Of a DNA stretch of 64,000 bases, positions 37,866 through 51,082 are shown piece by piece. Each line of letters opens with the position of its first letter. The stretch's first letter is position 1. The DNA is from Anaeromyces robustus (Eukaryota; Neocallimastigomycota; Neocallimastigomycetes; Neocallimastigales; Neocallimastigaceae): positions 86,782-150,781 of the forward strand of contig MCFG01000133.1 of the NCBI GenBank assembly GCA_002104895.1, written 5' to 3'. The notes beneath the pieces were generated by a model, which saw only the letters and a program-made list of their open reading frames with translations, was not told where the DNA came from and ran no database searches. A program made the position numbers and the translations under genes.

Positions 37866-39394
37866 TTTTTCTTATCTTCAATAAATAAATTTGTTTTATA
37901 AATTTTTAATAAATAAATTTGTTTTGTAAATTTTTTTAAATATAAATATTATTATTGTTATTATTATAATTATTAATATATATAACAATATATTTAAATT
38001 GTAATTGATTTACAAAAAATAATCAATATTATTGTGTATATATATATATGAATAATTCATATTTGTAATTGTAACATTAATGCAATATAATAACAATTAT
38101 TATTATTTTTTAAATTTTATTGTTTATTATTATATTGTTTATATAATTAACATTTTTTTATTATTATATTAAGTTAATTGAGATGAATTCCAAATTTCAT
38201 TACAATTAAATGAAATGAATATCCAATTTTTTATAATAATTACAATAATTTAAATATTATTAATATTTTGTTTTTAATAAACAAAATAGTAAAACAGAAT
38301 GATTATAATGATGATAATGATGATGATAATAATATTAATAATAATATTAATAAAAATAATAATGGAATGAAAAATGTGTATAAAAAATATATAAAAAAAT
38401 TAAATTGTTAGTATTTTCAATGAAATGCATAATATAAATTGAATTTCTAAATAATTATTTAATTAAAACTTATATCATTTTTAATTTAAATATTAAAATG
38501 ACTTTATAATATTTTTAATATTATAATATTTAATTTTATTGTTCTAATATAATATATATTCTAGTATATTTTATAAATATATATAAAGAATTATAATTAC
38601 CTTTCTTCACTATAAATAGTATTTAAAAAGAAAAAAAATTTAAAAATTATTTTAAAAATTATTATAAAATTTAATTATAAAATGATTGGATTTTAAATTA
38701 AAATAAATCATTAATTATTGCATAAATTTATATAAATTTGATTTAGGATTAATTAAATAATAATTATTTTTTTTTATTAAAAATGTTATAAAACAATTTA
38801 AATACTATTATTATAATAATAACATCAACATACATTTCTTAGCTTAATTCAATACATCTTATTATCATTTTATCATATTATTATAAATATATAACATATT
38901 TAATATACCAATCTATATATATTTCAAAATTTTTTAAAATTTCATAAACTTCTTTTATTTTCTATATCATTTTTAATATACAATTGAAAATAAAGAAAAC
39001 ATAAAGTAAAATAAATAAAAATAAAAAAGGTATATTTCATATTCATAATAGATATGGTGTAATAAGATATATTATTATTATTATTATTATTATATAATTT
39101 ATTTCTTTTTTTAATTTTATTTATGTATATATTTTTTATAAAATTTTAATGAACAAGAAGAATTAATATAAATAAAAAAAGCTTTTAGATATTTATAATA
39201 AAAGTATTTACAAATATTTTAATAAATAAAAAGATGACGACTGATTATTCCATTATAATAATCAATATAAGTTTATAAATTCTAATTATTATTATTATTG
39301 TTATTATTGTTATTATTATTCTCTGAGTGTTTTTTTTTTTCTTTTTTTTTTTTTTTAAATAAAATAAAATAAAATAAAATAAAATAAAATAAAA

Positions 39395-39461
<67 letters not shown>

Positions 39462-39482
39462 ATTAATAAATAAATTAATCAA

Positions 39483-39525
<43 letters not shown>

Positions 39526-40012
39526 ATTAATAATATATATATAAATATGGTAATTGGAAATTTAAAAGTATACTTTCGATACATATATAACTAATAATAA
39601 AGTTAATTTTGAAAAAAATTGATAAAAAGTATTTGTTATAAATAATTTTCATAATGTTATAATAGACTAATAAAATATTACTTAGTTAATATAAAAATAT
39701 ATGAATTTTAAAAATTATAATGGATGATGAATCAGTAAATGCAACAAATAAAATATAATATATAATACATTAATCGTTGTTGGTTTATTATTGTTTAATA
39801 ATATTTAAATGATATTTATAATTAAGATAAAATTATCGTTATATAATAAATTATTATTTTATTATCAAATTCGTTTTATTCTTACAATTAATTTTAAAAT
39901 TAATTAAATTTAAATTTTATATATACTAATTTTATATATACTCTTATATATATATTTATTATTTTTAGTGTATATTATTTCAATTTTACATTTTATTAAA
40001 TTCTTATATATA

Positions 40013-40045
<33 letters not shown>

Positions 40046-40194
40046 TACTTTAATTTTATATTTTATTAATATTCATATATTCATATATATTTATCATTAA
40101 ACAATTGTTTTACATTGTTAAATAATGAAATTTGAATGTTTAAAAGAATACAATCAACATTTTTTTAATAAAAGCTAATAGATAAATTTCAAAA
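37866..40194. other. AT-rich intergenic DNA between divergent genes
   Basis: The pyrophosphatase (-) and CSTF1 (+) genes are transcribed away from each other. 39357-39532 is an (AAAAT)n to (AAAT)n microsatellite. The open frame across it at 39282-39584 is a repeat artefact. Confidence 0.6.
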
Positions 40195-41610
40195 ATGATG
40201 GAAGATACTGAAGAACAAGAAACTCCAAATACTTTGGAAAAAGAAGAAGTTTTACAATTAATTATTAGGTAAATTCATAAAATAAAAGATATACTTATGT
40301 TACTTCAAGTTTACATATTTTGAAATGTAAATATATAAATTAATATTTTAAATTGACAGACATGTATAATATTTTATCATGTTTTGATTCCTTCTAACTT
40401 ATTATTACTATTATTATTTTAATTATTTAAATTTAAATATTTTATTATTAATTAATACTATGATTTTTTATTATTGCTATTTATTATAATTATTATTTTT
40501 ATTATATAAATTTAAATATTTTATTATTAATTAATATATAATTTTTTATTATTGTTATTTATTATAATTATTATAATTATTATTTAAATTTAAATATTTT
40601 ATTACTAATTAATATATTTTTTTCTTTATTATTATTTATTATTATTATTATTTAAAATTTACAATTAAATTAATTAATTAATTAATTAATTAATTAATTA
40701 ATTAATTATTATACCGTTATTATTTTCTGTTTGATATAAAAATAAGTCAATTACAATATTATGATATGGAAAATGCAGCTCAAGTGATTGCAGAAAGTAC
40801 TAACATTACACCCGCTTATTCGGCATCCTCAAGGTATTTTATTAATATCAAATTACAAATATAAAATGCAAAGGAAATGTGTCATAATATTAAACAAAAT
40901 AATTGAAAATAGACTATTATTTAATATATAACATTCAATTAAAATTTTTAAATATAATTTATTACCAATTATTGAAATAAATAATTAAGACTTGCGGAAT
41001 TATTATATTTGGGTACTAAGGCTGAGACAGGTAATTTAAATAGTCTTCTAATAATAATTATTAATAATTTAAAAATAATAAAAATAATGAAAATAATATT
41101 AATTTTATTATTATTATTATTGATTTATTTAATTTTATTATGTAGTTAATGAAGATATACATCCAAGTGCTGCTGATGAAGATGATGCAGAGGAAGATGA
41201 AGATCGTTGCTTGAACTTTGAACAAGATGCTACCACTAAAATAAGTAAAATTTTTATTTATATATTTTCTTAAATATTTTTAATAAAATTTATGATATAA
41301 ATATAACTTTTTTATTTTATATTTATTCATTTTATTCTATTTTTAGCTTCAAGAGTTGCACCTAATTATTCTACACTTTATACGACATCACATAAAGCTA
41401 GTTGTAGAGTTGCTGTATATAGTCAAGATGGTATAATTTTTTTATTTTCTATTTTTTTTTTTTTTCAATTGCTTTTTTTTTTTTTTTTTTTTTTCCCTTA
41501 TAATATATTATTAAAATAGATAAACAATAAAATAATTAACAATATAAGATTTTATTATTAATAAAACTAACATTATTTTTTATATTATTATAATAATTTT
41601 ATTGTTTAAC

Positions 41611-41646
<36 letters not shown>

Positions 41647-43515
41647 TTAAATATTTTTATTACATATATACATATTTACATGTTAAAATAATTAAAAGGT
41701 AAATATATTGCAACAGGTAGTGCTGATACTTCATTAAAGGTATTAGATGTTGCAAAAATGAAGATGAGAACAGATGAAGAAAGACCAGTTATTCGTACAC
41801 TTTATGATCATGTTTCTACAGTTACAGATATTAGTTGGCATCCTGGAGGTTTAGCTTTAGCTTCTGCTTCTGAAGATAAAAGTATAAAGATCTATGATTT
41901 ACAAAAACCATCTGTTAAGCGTTCTTTCCGTTATCTTCAAGTAAGTAAAAAAATTATTTGCAGTTATTATTAATATATATTTATAATTAATAATATTATT
42001 TTAATTATTATATTATATTTATATAAAAGGATGCTTATCCTGTACGTTCTATATGCTTCCATCCGTCTGGTGATTTTATATTAGCTGGTAATATATATTA
42101 TATAATTTATTTTATAAATAATATAAATAATATATGTGTATTATAAAATTAATGTTTCTATTTTTTTTAAAAGGTTCTGATCATCCTGCTGTACGTATTT
42201 ATGATGTTAAATCTTTTCAATGTTATATACCTCCAAATCCAAATGATTATCATCGCTCTAGAATTAATCAAGTAAGATAAAAAGTTATTTATTTTTTTTT
42301 CTTTTTTTTAAAAAATATTTTATATTATATATATTAAAAAAATAATAAATTATTAATAAATAATTATCAAAAATTTATAGGTTAATTACGCACCTAAAGG
42401 AGATATTTTTGGTATATAATGTTTCCAAAATATATTTAATATATAAAAAAATTTAATAATAATAAGAATTTATGATTAATTAATTAATTAATTATGCAAT
42501 TTTTTTCTTTAATTTTTAATTAATTAATTAAATAGCTACTTGTAGTGATGATGGTTCAATTAAATTTTATAATGGTGTTACCGGTCAGTGTATTAATACA
42601 ATTGAACAAGGTAAAATTTATAATAAAAAGAAAAGTATTATAACTCTGTAATTAGTAACAATAAACATATCTTTATTTAATATATTTGTATATTAATTAT
42701 AAATATCTTATATTTTAATTAATAATAAATTATATAAATTTTAGCTCATGGTGGTGCTAGTGTGAGTTCAGTAAAATTTTCAAGGAATTCTAAGTATTTA
42801 TTATCAAATGGTAAAGATTCTATTGGTAGATTATGGGATTTAGCATCTGGTAAAGTAGTTCAAAAATATGAAGGAGCTTTACAAATGGTAATCATCAATA
42901 TTTAATCAATTATATTCATTATTATTATTATTATTATTATTATCATTATTATTATTATTATTATTATTATTAAATAATAGTATTAGAATTATAATAATAC
43001 TTATAGTATTAATAGTATCATTTATGTAATATAATAGTAATATATACAATATCAAATCTATTTTGACATTAACATTGTTATAATATTATATTTAATATTT
43101 TAAATTAAAAATTATAAAATATTATTATCATTTATAATAGAAAACTTCATGTAACATTACTTTTACATATAATGAAGATTTCGTTTTAAGTAGTGATGAA
43201 ACAAATAATACAATTGTGTGCTGGGATTCTCGAACTGGTAGTCTACTTCAAAGATGGACAGGTAAAAATAGCAAATATAATATTAAAATTAAATAAGATT
43301 TAATATGTATTTAATATATATAAATTAATATGTTTTAATTTTTAATAATTATATATTTAAATATATTATTATATATATATATTTTTAATTATAATGAATA
43401 ATATGAAATAGGTCCGACAGGTGTGGTACATTGTGTTGCAGCTTCCCCAACCGGACCTGATTTTGTAACGTGTAGTGATGATAATAAAGCTCGTTATTGG
43501 AATATCGAAATATAA
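40195..43515 (+). CDS. CSTF1: Cleavage stimulation factor subunit 1 (CstF-50), WD40 protein, 13 exons
   Basis: Exons: 40195-40268, 40747-40833, 40990-41030, 41146-41244, 41347-41430, 41699-41940, 42030-42087, 42174-42271, 42381-42411, 42536-42610, 42745-42887, 43141-43261 and 43412-43515. All introns are GT-AG and the joined frame is 1257 nt (418 residues), close to animal CstF-50. The N-terminus (EEVLQLIIRSQLQYYDMENA) matches the dimerisation region; an acidic stretch (DEDDAEEDED) follows; then WD40 repeats including YIATGSADTSLKVLD, VIRTLYDHV, LASASEDKSIKIYD, SICFHPSGDFILAG, SDDGSIKFYNG, LLSNGKDSIGRLWD and a final TCSDDNKARYWN. The protein acts in the nucleus in mRNA 3'-end cleavage and polyadenylation. 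It is the most intron-rich gene here; introns are nearly pure A/T. A second ATG follows the first directly. Confidence 0.95.
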
Positions 43516-44690
43516 TAAAAATATAAAATTATAAGTAAAATAATATATTTATATCGTATATATAAATGAAAAATAGTTCATCATTTTTTATCAAATATTT
43601 GTTATAAATTATAAATAATAATTATTAAAGAAATAAAAATATAATAAAAAATTCATAATAATAAAAATACTTAATTAATAAATATAGCATATAATCAAAT
43701 ATTATATATATAATTTGATTTTAAAATCAATATACATTTTTATTATATTAACTTTAAAATTTACTAATATTATTATGATTTGTTATTTATAATATATTTA
43801 TCAATCTAATTATTTATAATCATCTTTTTTTTTTTTTTCTTTTTTTCTTTTTCTTTTTCTTTTTTTTTTTGTTTATATAATATCAAATTCTTTAAATGTA
43901 TCTAAATTTATATATAGTACTGATTTATAAAATATCAATGTCAATAATAAAACTTTAAATTAATAAAGGATTATTTAAATTTTTTAAATTTTATTTTTAA
44001 ATAATGATTATTTACAAAAAACAATGTTAAATATTATATATAATTTTGAATTAATTACGATTAGGTCAAGATGTCTATTTATTAATATAAATTAATCAGT
44101 ATATTAATTATTTAATAAAAAAATTTAGTTTTGAAATGTTACAATTTTTAAATATTATTAAATATAAAATATCTTGAAAATTAATTATCAATTTAAAAAT
44201 AATTAATAAAAATTATTTTAAAAACAAAAATTTTAAAGATTATTGTTAAATATGAAAATTATTAAAACTTAAAGACTAATAATTATTAATAATAAACATG
44301 TTAATAATCTTATACAAAGATTATAATAATAAGAAATATCAATTCTTATTTTGTACAATTTTAAACAATATTAATTAAACAATTTCTTACATAACAATAT
44401 GTAATTTAATGACAAAATTATATTAATATATTAATAATATAAATAACTTTTAATATTTTAACTGTTAAAAAGACACCTAATATTTATTGTACTATATAAT
44501 TAATAATATATTTAAATTGTATATATATTTACAGAATTCATTTATTATTATCATTTTTATTTTAGGTTAAAATTTTTATAATTAAATTACTTTATTCTCA
44601 TAACCTTTAATAATATTTTAATCAAAAATAACTTCCAAATTAGAAGTTAGTAAATGTATTGAAAATTCATTTATTTAAAGTTCCATTGTT
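43516..44690. other. AT-rich intergenic DNA with traces of repeats
   Basis: Pyrimidine-rich patch at about 43825-43870. From about 44040 the sequence resembles interior parts of repeats A and C (TTAATAATCTTATACAAAG near 44300). No gene. Confidence 0.45.
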
Positions 44691-44840
44691 ATATATAAAA
44701 TATTATTTAATCTACTTATTATCTCAACAAGCAATATTAAATGTGGCGAATTTGTGTTAAAAACGATATATAAAATATTATTTAATCTACTTATTATCTC
44801 AACAAGCAATATTAAATGTGGCGAATTTGTGTTAAAAACG
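44691..44840. repeat. 75-bp direct tandem duplication
   Basis: Two adjacent copies (44691-44765, 44766-44840), each containing CTCAACAAGCAATATTAAAT and GTGGCGAATTTGTG. The CTACTTATT...CTCAACAAGCAA order resembles the 5' flank of the tRNA-Trp genes. Confidence 0.8.
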
Positions 44841-45174
44841 ATAAGGTTAAGATGTTAATTTATTAATATAAATTATCTTAAAATATTTAAATTTTTATTT
44901 ACAAATAAATTTCTTTAAAATTTAAAACACTTCAAATTTCGTTTTTATAATAATTTTTATTAATAGACTTATTAATATTTATTAATCCTTGATTTTAATT
45001 ATTCTTTTAAATAATAAATTTAATTATTAAATAATATTAATATATTAATAGCCTTACAAAAAATAAGAAAAATTTATTCTTATTTATACATTTCTGAACA
45101 TTAATAATTACTTATATAATTTATATAATAATACATATAATCTAATTATAAAACTATACTAATAATATATTAAT

Positions 45175-45485
45175 AATATATAAAATATTATGGAAACTAA
45201 TAAAATTAGCAATATATAAAATATTATGGAAACTAATAAAATTAGCAATATATAAAATATTATGGAAACTAATAAAATTAACAATATATAAAATATTATG
45301 GAAACTAATAAAATTAACAATATATAAAATATTATGGAAACTAATAAAATTAACAATATATAAAATATTATGGAAACTAATAAAATTAACAATATATAAA
45401 TGGAAACTAATAAAATTAACAATATATAAATGGAAACTAATAAAATTAACAATATATAAATGGAAACTAATAAAATTAACAATAT
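45175..45485. repeat. Tandem array of 36-bp then 30-bp units
   Basis: The unit is AATATATAAAATATTATGGA plus AACTAATAAAATTARC. About five copies of 36 bp are followed by about four of a 30-bp form lacking ATATTA. Both lengths are multiples of 3, so repetitive open frames appear on the minus strand; they are not genes. Confidence 0.85.
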
Positions 45486-46800
45486 TGATAATATCTAATA
45501 ATTTAACTATTAAGAAAGACAATTAATATTAGATAAAGATAAAGATTAATGATCTATATATAAAATTTATATAATTGATTATCTAATTATATTATATTAT
45601 TTAATCATTATTATTTTATATAACAAATTTATATATTTTAATTCAAATATGTAATAAAAAAATAAATTGTAATAATTATTTTGTTTAGTTAATAAATCGA
45701 TTTATAATTATTATTTAATACTATAGATTTGATTATTATATAATATTTAATATTTAATTAATACAACTAAATTTTTGTAAATATAATTTCTGTATCTATA
45801 GAATTGATTTAATAAAATAGTTCATTAGTTTATTGATTATTATAAAATATTTTATTTTTAATTTTAATATATTTCATAAAAATTATTAATAATTTTTCCT
45901 TTAAGTAAACATTGATATATTAAAAAAGACATATTTTATCAACATAATATTAGATTTTTATATAAGGAATTTTAAATATCCAATTTTTATATTTTTAATA
46001 CATGAAAATTCTTTTATGATATCAATCGAAATACTAATTAGCTAAAATTTTAATATGTTGTTGATCTCTAGCAGAGCTTCTCAACGAACCCAACTTCATA
46101 ACGAAATGTAGCGAAAACTCATATTTAGCAAGTTACGCTTATTTTTGTGTATTTGATTTCACTTTAATTAGAAAAGGCTAGTTTATTATTAATAATAACT
46201 TATTTTTGGTCAAAACACTTTCTTTTTTGAATATATGTTCTAAATATCATTTAAATATTGCTAAATATTAAAATCAAATTCATATCTACATTGTCAATTG
46301 TTATAGTGAATTTAAGGTTTAAATCAGTTTGTATTCGTGAGAAAAGAACGACAAAGATAGTAGATTTGAGCTAAGTAGTCAGCTTGGAATCGAATTTTAA
46401 TATTAGAAAAAATAATATTACTTATAATTAAAAAAATATTTAACACTAAAAATATTCAATATTACAATAATTCAGTTTTAAATTTTATTTTTAATTGAAA
46501 TAGCCTTTAATGATTCTTTCAATATAATCTAATATATTAATAATAATAAAAGAAAAATAAAATAATATAACAAAGAATTTCTAATTCTAAAATTATCTTT
46601 TTTATAATTTTCGTAAGATTAATAATAATAATTATTTAAATATATATTAATATGTCTAATATATTAACTAATACTATTATTTAATAATATATGTATTTAA
46701 ACATTTTTCAATTTATTATAATTAGACAAGAATAATATTAAGAATAATGCTAATATAATTTTATATTCAAATTATAATATTTAGCATTCTCTAAAAATCA
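45486..46800. repeat. Degenerate remnants of repeats A and C/D
   Basis: 46060-46345 is a worn 3' part of repeat A (AGAGCTTCTCAACGA, CAAGTTACG, then TATTCGTGAG). 46350-46800 resembles repeat C/D (AGATTTGAGCTAAGTAGTCAG; further on TATGTCTAATATATTA). Confidence 0.45.
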
Positions 46801-47160
46801 GGAATAATATCTGATTATTCAAATATAATTAAAACAATTATTATTCTAATAACAATATTTAAAATAATATTTATTAATTACTATATTGTTCATATTTAAT
46901 AATTTGATATTTAAAACAATTCAAAATATTTCATAATTATTTATTAATTATTATTAGTTATTGCTCTAAAACAGTTATTTTTCATTTGTAATATTTCTGA
47001 CTAAATTTTTATTTATGAATATTAGTAAAATGTTGATAATAAAATAGTAATTTTTAGTAAATATATTAATAAAATTATTATATCTTAATATATTAATAAA
47101 TATTATATAGAAGTATTATTTAATATTAATTTAAAAAAAATAAAAGGTTTGAAATATTAT

Positions 47161-48400
47161 GTAAGGTTGGTTTTTTATAAATTGGTTAGGTTAAGATATT
47201 AATTAATAACAATAACTAATTTATGAAAATATATAACTATTAAATATCCCTCAAGAATTTAAAGCAATAATTAAATACTTTATAAAAATTAAGGTTTAAT
47301 AGAAATTTTTTATTAATAATGAAATTAAGAGAGATTTATTAAAATTAATATAAGTAATTAGATTATTATGTTATTTGCTAAGATAGTTAATAATATTACG
47401 AAGTTTATAATAATTAATTTAATTCCTATTTATACTATTTCTAAAACTACTAATTATTGATACTATTTAATTAATATAATTTAATCTTAATATATGTATA
47501 AATATATAAAACTAAATAAAATATATGAATAAAGTATTATTGATAAAAAATCTGATAATAAAAGCTAATATATAAATTATTATTAATTTATAAAAATAAA
47601 GAATTACCATCTGTGATTTTAGATTTCCAATTATATGATTATTTAATACACTAATTAATTAATTATCTATATAATAATTATTCATATCTTTAATTTTTAT
47701 GCTATTTTCTATATATTTAACTATAGATAAAATAGATTATAAAAGTATTTTTAAATCTTTAAAAATTTTTAGAATTCTAAGGAATTCTTTAAAATAATAT
47801 AATAATTATTTCATCTAAAAATTATAATAATTAACTCATAATCCTCATATAAACTTATCTAAAAAATTAATATGACTAATATAATTATTTTAAATAATAT
47901 TTAGAATTATTATTAATACTATACTTAATTCTACAAATTTTGTATTATTATGGTTAATAAAATAATAATTGATATATAGATTTTAACTATATAATTTCTA
48001 ATTTTATATATAGTGCCCTTCTAAATAATTAAATTATATATTATATATTTTAAAGTGGTTTGAAGTCGAATATCTTGCGAACAAGTGGTCCAAATGAGGT
48101 GAATTTAAGATTTGTTATAGCTCTTGAGCAGTGTTTCTCAATGAGCATAAAATCAATCAGAGCAAAGCAAAGAAAGATTTTTATTAACTTATTAAGATTT
48201 ATTAACTTATTAAGAATTAAATTAATATATATATATATTAATGATCCAAACACTTTATATTTATAATTTAGATATTCCCTAATATTTCTTTATTTTGTTA
48301 AAAATTGAATTTTGAGTGATTTTGTCAATGACGAAATTTAATTTAGTTTTGATTCATCTATTGGTGAGTTTCAATTCTAAATTCACTAATATTCGCGACA
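47161..48400 (+). mobile_element. Full-length-looking repeat A copy
   Basis: It starts near GGTTGGTTTTTTATAAATTG, and ends ATTCGCGACATTAAATTATGG. The left flank AAAGGTTTGAAATATTATG and right flank AAATTATGGATTAAG together resemble the uninterrupted tRNA-Cys 5' flank (AAAGGTTTAAAAATATGG), suggesting insertion there. It contains AGCAGTGTTTCTCAATGAGC and CAAAGCAAAG at 48126-48172. Short open frames at 48050-48266 on both strands are by-products. Confidence 0.6.
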
Positions 48401-48458
48401 TTAAATTATGGATTAAGAAATAATGGACATTTAAGGGTATATCGATCGTAATCGGCGT

Positions 48459-49565
48459 GATGCAGGAACAGTATATTCATAAACAATAACTTATAATATA
48501 ATTTAATACCAAATAATTATTACACGGATTCAATAAAAATTAAAAATAAAATAATCTTTTGTTTTAATCTCTCTTTATTTATTATTCATATTTTTAAATA
48601 CAAAATTATTGATCGTTTTATAAAAGAAAGAAAAAAAATTATCCTTATTATATGGTATTATTATTATAATCTTTAAACTATTTTTAATTATTATTATTCA
48701 TTTAGCTAATTTAATTATTTTTATTTATTTTATAATTATAATTCTCATTCACTATTCTAAATATTATATTTTTAAATTTATTTTAATATTAATGATTATT
48801 GTTATTATTATTTATTACTATTTTCTATTCTAATTATTAAATATTTTTTCTTAATCTATTTAGTGTTTTAAATAAAAATTAAAAATAAATATTATTCTTT
48901 TATACAGAAATACATTTAACATCTGTATTATACACTTATAATTGTTTCATTTATTTTATAATTAATTTTCATTATTTTAATTATTTTATTTTGTTTAAAT
49001 AATATATAAAATATTTTTATTTCTGTATTTTGGGTTTTTTAAGTTGGAGGGAAAGAAAAAGGGAAAAAGGGGAAAGAATGGATAAAGTTATTATTTTAAA
49101 TATAACTATTTATATATTTATTATTATAAGGATTTATAATTATATTAGAATATTTTATTTATTTAGGAAATAATAATAATTATTGTTATAAGAATATTAA
49201 TAAGATATATTAGTAAAATATTATAAAATATTAGATATTAATAAAATAATTATTATAAAATATTGGATATTGATAAAATAATTATTATAAAATTTTAATA
49301 AGGATTATTTATTATAAGAATATTTATTATAAGAATATTAATAAATTTTATTTAGGAATAATAAAAATAAAATTTTTATAAATTTATTATATATTAATAA
49401 TTTTATTAATAATTTCTTTACTAAAAATTATTTTTATATTATCAATATCTTATGAATATAAATTTTAATAAATAAATATTATAAAGAAGTTTTATTTAAT
49501 ATTAATTTATAAGGGATAAAAGGTTTAAAAATATGGATTTGGAAATAATGAGTATTTAATGGAAT
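48459..49565 (+). mobile_element. Repeat B copy (LTR-like)
   Basis: It begins GTGATGCAGGAACAGTATAT and contains the purine tract at 49046-49078, ending near GGTTTAAAAATATGGATTTG (about 49525). A copy of that last block plus GAAATAATG also lies just before its start (about 48410-48450), so the body is flanked by direct repeats. No ORF. Confidence 0.55.
49046..49078 (+). other. 33-nt pure purine tract in repeat B
   Basis: It begins GGAGGGAAAG and contains only A and G. Equivalent tracts at 54733-54765 (one T) and, inverted, at about 13868-13900 and 51710-51738 are conserved. It resembles the polypurine tract next to a 3' LTR; that role is inferred. Confidence 0.45.
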
Positions 49566-49578
49566 ATTGTAGCAAGCG

Positions 49579-49892
49579 TGTTACGGTCCATAAAAATTTT
49601 ATATTGAAGGAAATAATTCACACTATTAACACTTTAATTATAAGAAGTATACTACAAAGGATTAAGGGTTTATTTATAACTTTTATTAATAATATGAATC
49701 ACTCGTAAATTTTTATTAAACTATACTAAGTTTTTACTATTACTAATAAATTTATTTATAAATAATTTATTTACTTATACTAATTATAAAAATTATATTA
49801 ATTATATTGATATATTGATATCGTTTCAATTATTGATTATTTGTCCTCTTATTTATACTTTTTGGAAGAAGCATAAATAAGATGGCGTAACA
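49579..49892 (+). mobile_element. Candidate solo LTR, 314 bp
   Basis: It starts TGTTACGG and ends CGTAACA, a perfect 7-bp inverted terminus with the TG...CA ends of LTR retroelements. An internal TTTATACTTTTTGGAAGAAG could be a promoter. No second copy exists in the window, and the 5 bp on either side do not match, so target duplication is not seen. Confidence 0.4.
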
Positions 49893-50624
49893 AAATAGTG
49901 GTTTATTTATTTAATATTTTAATTAGAAATTGAATTAATAATACATTTTAATTATTATTTGTATAAATAATATTATTATATTATTAAATTTAATAAAGTA
50001 TATTTTAATTATATGTAAATTTCTAATTTTTTTACATGGTTTAGTTTATAATTAGAATCTTTTAGAAATAAATTTTAAATTTAATTGTGGTTAAATCATA
50101 TATTAATAGAAAAATTAATTTGCTGGCTTAAGTGGTTAATTCAGTATATAAAAATAAAATATAAGTTCAGTTATAAATTAATTTTTGTATTTGTAAATAT
50201 ACATTAATGTAATAAAAATATATAATAAAATATTAATAAAAATATAAGAATAAAAATATAGTGTATAAAATATTGATAATTATACAGAATAAAAATATAA
50301 AATAACATATTTTAAGTTATAAAATAATAATATAAAATAATACATTTTAATTATATAAAATAATAATATAAAATAATATATTTTAATTATATAAAAGAAT
50401 AATATAAAATAATATTGATATTATAATAAGAATATATAAGTTTAATAAAAATATAATATAATAAAAAAATAAAATAAGAATAATAACTGAACCATAAGAA
50501 TAATATTTTAATAAAATATTGTAAAGACAATAATAATAAGAAATAATTATGTGATTAGTAAAACACTATGATTTTAACTAGAATCACATTTTAAGTTCAT
50601 TTCTTAACAAGCGAACTCGACAAT
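49893..50624. other. AT-rich DNA upstream of tRNA-Cys
   Basis: It includes a repeated ATATAAAATAATA unit at about 50280-50420. No gene. The bases next to the tRNA (AACAAGCGAACTCGACAA) differ from those of the other two tRNA-Cys copies. Confidence 0.5.
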
Positions 50625-50696
50625 GGGGTGTTAGCTCAGCGGTAGAGCAATTGACTGCAGATCAATAGGTCTTCGGTTCAAATCCGGAACGCCCCT
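50625..50696 (+). tRNA. tRNA-Cys (GCA), copy 1
   Basis: The 72-nt cloverleaf has acceptor GGGGTGT/ACGCCCC (one G:U), anticodon GCA at 50657-50659 and discriminator U73, the identity base for Cys. A near-identical copy lies at 53343 and another at 55374. Confidence 0.95.
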
Positions 50697-50936
50697 CTAA
50701 TTTATTATTTTTTTTAAAAGTTGACTAATAAATAATTTAAAAAATTGTAAAATAAAGTAAAATAAAAAAAAAAAAATTTTTAAAAAAAAAAAAAAAAAAT
50801 TTGAATAAAATATATATAACAATTTTTAATGTTCAATTAAAAATAATGAAAAAATAAATAAATAAATAAATAAATACAATAATTATATATTATACATATA
50901 TAATTTAATAATAATGACCATTAAAATTTTACAAAG

Positions 50937-50968
<32 letters not shown>

Positions 50969-50997
50969 GATTAAATAATAAAAAAGACAAGGATTTA

Positions 50998-51069
50998 TGG
51001 AGAGTGAGCGATTCGAACGCCCAACCTTCCGCTCTGGAGGCGGACGCGCTACCGTTGCGCCAACCCTCC
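50998..51069 (-). tRNA. tRNA-Trp (CCA), copy 1
   Basis: The 72-nt cloverleaf has acceptor GGAGGGT/ACTCTCC, anticodon loop CTCCAGA (CCA), stem TCCGC/GCGGA, T loop TTCGAAT and discriminator A. Its 5' flank is a repeat B end, unlike copies 2-4 whose flanks match one another. Confidence 0.94.
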
Positions 51070-51082
51070 TTGCTTGAAAAAC

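Noticed and set aside
41758-41973. 71-residue WD40-like frame taken as a separate gene
   Set aside because: It is exon 6 of the 13-exon CSTF1 gene read into the next intron.
45154-45522. Repetitive frames of 107 and 122 residues
   Set aside because: Products of a tandem array whose unit lengths are multiples of three.
48050-48266. Overlapping 67- and 68-residue frames on both strands
   Set aside because: They lie within the less AT-rich part of repeat A; other copies of A do not keep them open.
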